Origin: Clostridia bacterium
GTDB taxonomy: Bacteria; Bacillota_A; Clostridia; Christensenellales; Aristaeellaceae
Length of the DNA stretch: 10,631 nucleotides
NCBI GenBank assembly: GCA_900754775.1
Contig: CAAEDZ010000243.1
Span: forward strand, 1-10,631
Reading direction: 5' to 3'
Part shown: positions 6,561-10,631 of the stretch, piece by piece
Position numbering within the stretch: the first letter of the stretch is position 1
Layout: every line of letters begins with the position of its first letter
Notes under the pieces: generated by a model
Seen by the model: the letters and a program-made list of their open reading frames with translations, nothing else
Told to the model about the DNA's origin: nothing
Databases searched by the model: none
Program-made: the position numbers and the translations under genes

Positions 6561-6584
6561 TATACTTATGCCGTTAAAAGTATA
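6561..6584. promoter_or_regulatory. Inverted repeat over the ROK gene promoter, candidate autoregulatory operator
   Basis: TATACTT (6561-6567) and AAGTATA (6578-6584) form a perfect 7-bp inverted repeat with a 10-bp spacer. The right arm covers the -10 box of the minus-strand promoter and the left arm lies just past the predicted start (near 6572). This is an ideal place for autorepression. The binder is not known; the same arms do not occur at the sugar-operon promoter. Confidence 0.45.
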
Positions 6585-6607
6585 ACGCATAGCGGGCAAA
6601 AAAGCAA
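6579..6607 (-). promoter_or_regulatory. Promoter of the ROK regulator gene
   Basis: On the minus strand TTGCTT (6602-6607) and TATACT (6579-6584) are 17 bp apart. This gives a predicted start near 6572 and a leader of about 55 nt before ATG 6517. The -10 box is one arm of an inverted repeat. Confidence 0.65.
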
Positions 6608-6672
6608 CTCCCCCGCAGCATCTTCCGCGCGCGCGATTTGTGCGTTTGGGTCTGGAAGGCGCGGCATGAGTG

Positions 6673-6681
6673 TGCTATAAT
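6673..6681 (+). promoter_or_regulatory. Extended -10 promoter of the MATE gene
   Basis: TGC followed by TATAAT (6676-6681) is a perfect extended -10 element; the -35 region (around 6652-6657, CTGGAA) is weak, as is common with extended -10 promoters. The predicted start is near 6688, about 45 nt before ATG 6733. An 11-bp dyad CGGCTCAGCCG (6690-6700) begins right at the start of the transcript. Confidence 0.7.
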
Positions 6682-6732
6682 GGATTTGACGGCTCAGCCG
6701 CATCTTTTATGGAAAGCTCTGGTGGAAAACAA

Positions 6733-8136
6733 ATGCAGGCCAAGGTCAGGACGGTCTCGACCAAGGAGGACGTGTTTGCAAAGCTGCCCGTACCCACCGC
6801 GCTGCGCAAGATGATCCTGCCGGCGGTGGTCAGCCAGCTCATCGTACTCATCTACAACATGGCGGACACCTTTTACGTGGGCCAGACCAACAACCCGTAC
6901 ATGGTGGCGGCCACCTCGCTGATTTTGCCCGTGTTCAACATCACCCTGTGCCTGTCCGGACTGGCGGGCATCGGCGGCGGCTCGCTGATCTCCCGCCTGC
7001 TCGGGCAGGGCGAGGCGGACGAGGCCCGGCGCGTCAGCGCCTTTTCGCTGTATCTGGGGCTGGCGGTCTCGGCGCTGTTCTCGGTGGGCATCGGCCTGTT
7101 CATGCACCCGCTGCTTTCCCTGCTGGGCGCCGGGGAACGAACGTATGAATACGCCCGGCAGTACGCCATGTGCGTCATCGTATTTGGCGGCGTGCCGACG
7201 GTGCTTTCCAACGTGCTTGCCAACCTCATCCGCAGCATCGGCATGTCCCGGCAGGCAAGCACCGGCATCATCCTCGGCGGGCTTCTGAACATCGCCCTCG
7301 ACCCGCTGTTCATGTTCGTGCTGCTGCCCGAGGGCTCCGAGGTGCTGGGCGCGGGCATCGCCACCTGCCTTTCCAACTGCGTGGCCTTCCTCTACTTCGC
7401 CATCATCCTCATCCGCCTCCGGCGCGATTCGGTCATTACCTTCTCGCCCCGCGCGGGCCTGCCGAAGCGGGAAAACACCGCCGCTGTATTTGCCGTGGGC
7501 GTGCCCTCGGCGCTGACCTCGCTTTTGTTCGATCTGGACTACGTCATCATCGACAAATTGATGGTCTCCTATCACGATGTGGCGCTGGCCGCCGTCGGCA
7601 TCGTACTCAAGGTGGAGCGCTTCCCGCTCAACGTGGGCGTGGGCATCTGTCAGGGCATGATGCCGCTGGTCGCCTACAATTACAGCGCCGGCAACGGCAA
7701 GCGCATGCGCGACACCATCCGCCTCTCCCGTCTGGTGGGGCTGGTGGTGGCGGCGGTGAGCATCCTTCTCTACGAGCTGTTCGCCGTGCAGTTTGCGGGT
7801 CTGTTCATCGGCGATGCGCAGACGGTGGCGCTGGCTTCGCAGTTTTTGCGCGTGCGCGTGTTGGCCACGCCGCTGATGTTCCTCTGCTTCTTTACGGTGT
7901 ACCTGTTTCAGGCGTTCGGCAAGGGGCGCGTATCGCTGTTCCTTGGCGTGAGCCGCTGGCTGGCGCTCAACATCCCCATGCTGTTTTTGCTCAACGCCAT
8001 CTTCGGCATGTACGGAATCGTCTGGGCGCAGACTGCGGCGGACTTTTTGGCCATGCTGCTCTCCTTCTACGTGCTGAAAAAACACCAGCCCATCCCCGCG
8101 CCGCGCGCCGTCGAAGCGTCCGCGTCCGGGGAATGA
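6733..8136 (+). CDS. MATE family efflux transporter (MepA-like)
   Basis: A 467-residue inner-membrane antiporter with about twelve hydrophobic segments in two homologous halves. The family exports drugs, dyes or metabolites in exchange for Na+ or H+. The N-terminus resembles MepA/NorM-like clostridial proteins: LRKMILPAVVSQLIVLIYN followed by MADTFYVGQ. Further landmarks are GIGGGSLISRLLGQG in the first half, the loop-rich IRSIGMSRQAS segment, and GMMPLVAYNYSAGN in the second. The tail is short, Ala/Pro-rich and cytoplasmic. ATG 6733 was chosen because GGTGGA (6721-6726) lies 6 nt upstream; an in-frame ATG at 6709 lacks a site, and the GTG at 6670 lies upstream of the -10 box. It is divergent from the ROK gene and monocistronic between its own promoter and terminator. 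The substrate cannot be read from the sequence. Confidence 0.93.
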   Translation: MQAKVRTVSTKEDVFAKLPVPTALRKMILPAVVSQLIVLIYNMADTFYVGQTNNPYMVAATSLILPVFNITLCLSGLAGIGGGSLISRLLGQGEADEARRVSAFSLYLGLAVSALFSVGIGLFMHPLLSLLGAGERTYEYARQYAMCVIVFGGVPTVLSNVLANLIRSIGMSRQASTGIILGGLLNIALDPLFMFVLLPEGSEVLGAGIATCLSNCVAFLYFAIILIRLRRDSVITFSPRAGLPKRENTAAVFAVGVPSALTSLLFDLDYVIIDKLMVSYHDVALAAVGIVLKVERFPLNVGVGICQGMMPLVAYNYSAGNGKRMRDTIRLSRLVGLVVAAVSILLYELFAVQFAGLFIGDAQTVALASQFLRVRVLATPLMFLCFFTVYLFQAFGKGRVSLFLGVSRWLALNIPMLFLLNAIFGMYGIVWAQTAADFLAMLLSFYVLKKHQPIPAPRAVEASASGE

Positions 8137-8156
8137 GCCTGTCCCCCCTTCCCTAT

Positions 8157-8181
8157 GCCCCGCCCGCGCGGCGGGGCTTTT
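8157..8181 (+). terminator. Intrinsic terminator of the MATE gene
   Basis: GCCCCGCC (8157-8164) pairs with GGCGGGGC (8170-8177) across a 5-nt loop, followed by TTTT (8178-8181). It begins 20 nt after the MATE stop codon. It faces the terminator of the convergent foldase gene. Confidence 0.88.
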
Positions 8182-8203
8182 GTGCGCCGCGCAAAAGCGC
8201 GCG

Positions 8204-8236
8204 AAAAGGCCGCCCTCACGATCTGTGAAAGCGGCC
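8204..8236 (-). terminator. Intrinsic terminator of the foldase-like gene
   Basis: In the minus-strand transcript the arms 8225-8236 and 8208-8219 form a 12-bp stem (two G-U pairs) with a 5-nt AGATC loop, followed by TTTT (complement of 8204-8207). It starts 15 nt after the stop codon of the foldase-like gene. Confidence 0.88.
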
Positions 8237-8251
8237 CCTGCGGCGTTCTGA

Positions 8252-9532
8252 TCAGAAGTTTTCAGGATAGAAGACGATGTTCGCCTCTTCCAGCCAGCTT
8301 TCGACGGTGGCGTTGTAATCGTCGGAAAGCAGTTCTTCCTCGGCGATGGCGCGCATCTCCGCGTCGGCAAGGAAGGTCTCGAAGGAGATGGGACCGGGGG
8401 TGACGTCGCCTTCGTAGCGGAGGATGTAGACGCCCTCGGCGCTCTCGATGGGCTCCGAGGTGTCGCCCGGGGCAGCCAGCGCCATGGCCGCGGAGACGAA
8501 GTCCGGGTCGAGAAGCTGCGAGCCGACGCCGACGTAGTAGCCGTCCTCGCGCCCCACGCCGCCTTCGGCCATGTAGGGGTCGGCCCCGTAGGCGTCGATG
8601 AGGGCGTTGAAGTCCTCGCCGGCGTCGATGCGGCCCTGCACTTCGGCGACGGTATCGTCCAAAGAGCGGTAGATGGCCTCCATCTCCGAAAGCGCGGCGG
8701 CAATGGTCGCCTCGTCGCCGCCCAGTTCCAGCTGCGCGGTCAGTTCGCGCATGCGCGCGGCGTTTTCATCGCTGAAGGGAATGAGTATGCGCTTGACGCG
8801 GCGGTAGCCCTGCGGGTTCCAGAACACGGCCGCGCCGCCGAGGCGGTCGCTCTCGTAGCTCTGCGGATCGGCGGTGTAGGCCATTTCCGCGTTGGCGATG
8901 GCCTGATCGTAGTAGGCGCGCAGGTCCTCGTCGGTGATCTGCACATCGGCGGTGACGGCGGCAAAGAGGCGGTCGCGCCAGCCCTGCGAGGTCATGCTCT
9001 CGATGAGGCTCTCCAGCGTGGTGCCCTCGCCGGCGAGAAACTCCAGCACGGCGGCGCGGTTCTCCTCGTCGGTCTTGTTCGGGTCTGCCTGATAGGAGAG
9101 GTAGTAGTCCACCATCTCGTCGAGGCTGGCCTGCGCGCGCGCGTCGATCTGCGCCGCTTCCTCCGCGCTCGGCTCGTAGACGCCCAATTCCCGCGCCTTT
9201 TGGATGAGGATGGCGTCCTCGGTGAGGTTGCTGAGTACCTCGTTTTTGATGGTGTCCTCGTGGTCGTCCGGGTCCATGCCCAACTGTTCGTAGTAATAGG
9301 CGAGATAATCGTACTCGGCCTTGGCCTCGCTGACGGTGATGACGCCGCCGTCAAAGCGCGCGGCCAGCAGGCGGGCGCTCTCCTCCTGCGACAGAAGTTC
9401 CCGCAGTTCGGCATTCTCCGCCTCCAGTTCGGCGACGCGCGCCTCCAGTTCGGCGATCCGCTCCTCCTCCGCCAGCGCCGGAGCGCAGAGAAGCGCCAGC
9501 GCCAGCAGCGCCGCCAGCAGTTTTTTTCGCAT
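8252..9532 (-). CDS. Secreted SurA/PrsA-like foldase with parvulin-type PPIase domain
   Basis: A 426-residue exported protein. MRKK and a hydrophobic run end in PALA|EE, a signal peptidase I site after Ala21; Cys16 has no lipobox, unlike lipoprotein PrsA. Residues 24-56 are a heptad-rich coiled coil (repeated AELEAR/AELEAE). A SurA-N-like helical chaperone region spans roughly 58-235. A parvulin-like domain follows: RRVKRILIPF (244-253), GEDFNALIDAYGADP (305-319), GGVGRE with GYYVGVGSQLLDPDFVSAAM (324-350), and GDTSEPIESAEGVYILRYEGD (357-376). The His that usually precedes IL in the first strand is Arg248, and about 30 extra residues separate that strand from the GxDF motif, so PPIase activity is uncertain. 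ATG 9532 has GGAGG 7 nt upstream; ATG 9538 is too close to it. The likely role is folding of secreted proteins outside the membrane (family inference). Confidence 0.78.
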   Translation of the reverse strand: MRKKLLAALLALALLCAPALAEEERIAELEARVAELEAENAELRELLSQEESARLLAARFDGGVITVSEAKAEYDYLAYYYEQLGMDPDDHEDTIKNEVLSNLTEDAILIQKARELGVYEPSAEEAAQIDARAQASLDEMVDYYLSYQADPNKTDEENRAAVLEFLAGEGTTLESLIESMTSQGWRDRLFAAVTADVQITDEDLRAYYDQAIANAEMAYTADPQSYESDRLGGAAVFWNPQGYRRVKRILIPFSDENAARMRELTAQLELGGDEATIAAALSEMEAIYRSLDDTVAEVQGRIDAGEDFNALIDAYGADPYMAEGGVGREDGYYVGVGSQLLDPDFVSAAMALAAPGDTSEPIESAEGVYILRYEGDVTPGPISFETFLADAEMRAIAEEELLSDDYNATVESWLEEANIVFYPENF

Positions 9533-9561
9533 GGTCATCCCTCCCGTGGGCTGTTTTTTGC

Positions 9562-9570
9562 ATTATACCA
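9562..9570 (-). promoter_or_regulatory. Extended -10 promoter of the foldase-like gene
   Basis: On the minus strand TGG precedes TATAAT (9562-9567), a perfect extended -10 element about 30 nt upstream of ATG 9532; no good -35 box is seen 16-18 bp upstream. It allows the foldase to be transcribed apart from the YitT gene, although no convincing terminator lies between the two, so read-through is possible. Confidence 0.7.
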
Positions 9571-9630
9571 CAAGCCGGCGCGCCCATGCGGCTTTGCCAT
9601 CAAAACGTCCAGTTTTTATCCCACTACGGG

Positions 9631-10482
9631 TCACTTTTGCAGCTCCTTGAAGCCCTCGCCAAGAGCCTCGTGGACGTTCTGGACGATGACGAAGGCGCGC
9701 GGGTCCACGGAATAGACGATGGAGCGCAGGCGCACGGCCTCCAGACGGCTGACCACGCACAGAAGCATGGTGCGGCCCTCGCCGCTGTACATGCCCTTGG
9801 CCTCGATGGCGGTGACGCCGCGATCCAGCTCCTTGAGGATGCGCTCGGCCATCTTTTCGCCATGGTTGGTGATGATGATGTGTGAACGCGCCAGGCCCGG
9901 GCCTTCCAGCACCTGGTCGATGACCACGTTCATGACAAAGACGCTGATGAGGGCGTACATGGCCGCCGAAGCGTCGAAGACAAAGCCCGAGGCGATGACC
10001 ACGGTGGCGTCCGTGGCAAAGAGGCAGACGCTGACCTTCAGCGCCGGGACGTGGCGATGCACGATGGACGCCAGCATGTCCGAGCCGCCGGTAGTGGCGT
10101 GGCCGCGCAGCACCAGCCCGAAGCCCGCGCCGCACAGCACGCCGCCGAAGACGGCGGAGAGCAGCACATCGTCGGTCATGGCCGGTACGGGCAGATAGTC
10201 CAGCATCAGCGAAAGGGCTACCGAAGAAAGCAGCGAGCGCAGCCCGAAGCCCAGCCCCATCGAGCGCAGGGAGACGAGAAACAGCGGCACGTTGAGCAGC
10301 AGGTTGACAAGACCCACGCCCACCGCGGGAACGAGGTGGTTGACGATCTGGCCGATGCCGGTGAATCCGCCGGGAGCGACGTTGTTGGGGATGAGATAGA
10401 GGCGATAGCCGAGCGTGGCCAAGATAAGCCCCGCGGCGATGAGCAGAATGTTGAACAGTTCGTCGCGCACGCTGCGCTTCAT
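9631..10482 (-). CDS. YitT family membrane protein (DUF161 with C-terminal DUF2179)
   Basis: The 283-residue protein has five or six membrane segments in residues 10-195 and a soluble C-terminal domain (about 200-278). Family signatures are NVAPGGFTGI (34-43) and GHATTGGSDM (127-136), which recalls the GG-rich second repeat of YitT proteins. The C-terminal domain, with ITNHGEKMAERILKELDRG and KGMYSGEGRTMLL, is the DUF2179 module, thought to be a PII-like small-molecule-binding fold. The molecular function of the family is not established; transport or regulation has been suggested. ATG 10482 is preceded by AAGGAGGG with 7-8 nt spacing, a strong site. It lies 98 nt upstream of, and codirectional with, the foldase-like gene. 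It is a common Firmicute gene and shows no link to the sugar operon. Confidence 0.92.
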   Translation of the reverse strand: MKRSVRDELFNILLIAAGLILATLGYRLYLIPNNVAPGGFTGIGQIVNHLVPAVGVGLVNLLLNVPLFLVSLRSMGLGFGLRSLLSSVALSLMLDYLPVPAMTDDVLLSAVFGGVLCGAGFGLVLRGHATTGGSDMLASIVHRHVPALKVSVCLFATDATVVIASGFVFDASAAMYALISVFVMNVVIDQVLEGPGLARSHIIITNHGEKMAERILKELDRGVTAIEAKGMYSGEGRTMLLCVVSRLEAVRLRSIVYSVDPRAFVIVQNVHEALGEGFKELQK

Positions 10483-10614
10483 ACGATGGCCCTCCTTAAA
10501 GACAGTATATCCATCATGGGCGCGGACCGGCGCGCGGCGGGCGGCATAGTATGGCCATGACCGGCAACGGTCCCGCGACTTTGCGACGCCCCGCGTCCAG
10601 AAAGGATGTTTCCC

Positions 10615-10631
10615 ATGTATCTCAGACCGCC
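10615..10631 (+). CDS. Start of a plus-strand gene cut by the window edge
   Basis: ATG 10615 (reading MYLRP, then cut off) is preceded 8 nt upstream by an AGAAAGGA site (10599-10606). An in-frame ATG at 10606 overlaps that site and is less likely. Too little sequence is present to name it. It would diverge from the YitT gene, with a shared 132-nt intergenic region. Confidence 0.45.

Noticed and set aside
6694..8703. Minus-strand open frame of 669 codons across the MATE gene and the end of the foldase gene
   Set aside because: It crosses two facing terminators and lies antisense to a clear MATE gene. The product is His/Gln/Arg/Ala-rich with no recognisable domain.
9572..9594. AAGCCG/CGGCTT inverted repeat between the YitT and foldase genes as a terminator
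   Set aside because: The stem is only 6 bp with an 11-nt spacer and has no U-tract. It lies in the -35 region of the foldase promoter, so it could equally be an operator, but the evidence is too weak.
10504..10509. TATACT on the minus strand as -10 box of the YitT gene
   Set aside because: No -35 box lies at the right distance, and a start at about 10497 would fall inside the ribosome site, leaving almost no leader. The real promoter was not identified.
10559..10572. GACCG-GCAA-CGGTC mini-hairpin with a GNRA-type loop before the right-edge gene
   Set aside because: Five base pairs in GC-rich DNA are expected by chance, and no riboswitch or RNA-gene context was recognised.
1..10631. CRISPR array, IS element, prophage or defence genes
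   Set aside because: No regularly spaced repeats, terminal inverted repeats, transposase or integrase motifs, or tRNA-like att sites were found. All large frames are explained by standard transport, regulatory and envelope families.

Overview
The window is G+C-rich bacterial DNA and reads as a monoderm Firmicute, most likely a high-G+C Clostridia lineage of gut type (inference). The grounds are strong AGGAGG-type ribosome sites before nearly every gene, sigma-A promoters of TTGACA/TATAAT type, many U-tract hairpin terminators, and the family mix (ROK regulator, RbsABC-type sugar ABC transporter with a lipoprotein-like binding protein, MepA-like MATE pump, PrsA-like foldase, YitT protein). No IS element, CRISPR array, tRNA, rRNA or phage gene was seen.

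Left half (about 18-5127, minus strand): a five-gene sugar operon, read right to left. It starts from a near-consensus promoter (5099-5127) and encodes permease (3994-4986), sugar-binding protein (2834-3904), double-domain ATPase (1170-2684), an L-rhamnose-mutarotase-family protein (818-1150) and a D-lyxose/D-mannose isomerase-family cupin (124-801). It ends at a 14-bp-stem terminator (18-55). The likely logic is import of a free aldose, anomer interconversion, then isomerisation to a ketose. If the isomerase has its family's activity the product is D-xylulose or D-fructose; no kinase lies in the window, so phosphorylation must be encoded elsewhere. Stable hairpins without U-tracts lie on both sides of the binding-protein gene and may raise its expression relative to the other genes.

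Upstream of the operon, in the same direction but with its own promoter and terminator, is a ROK-family repressor-type regulator (5303-6517), the obvious candidate controller. Its promoter carries a 7+7 inverted repeat across the -10 and start region. The operon promoter carries several other small dyads.

Right half (about 6600-10631): housekeeping or accessory envelope genes with no clear link to the sugar operon. These are a MATE efflux transporter (6733-8136, plus), divergent from the ROK gene with its own extended -10 promoter; a secreted, unusually built PrsA/SurA-like foldase (8252-9532, minus), convergent with the MATE gene and separated from it by two facing terminators; a YitT-family membrane protein (9631-10482, minus); and the first few codons of a plus-strand gene at the right edge.

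I found no clearly undescribed system. The most interesting points are the rhamnose-type mutarotase paired with a D-lyxose isomerase, with an expected active-site Tyr replaced by Cys; the candidate operators; and the divergent foldase.
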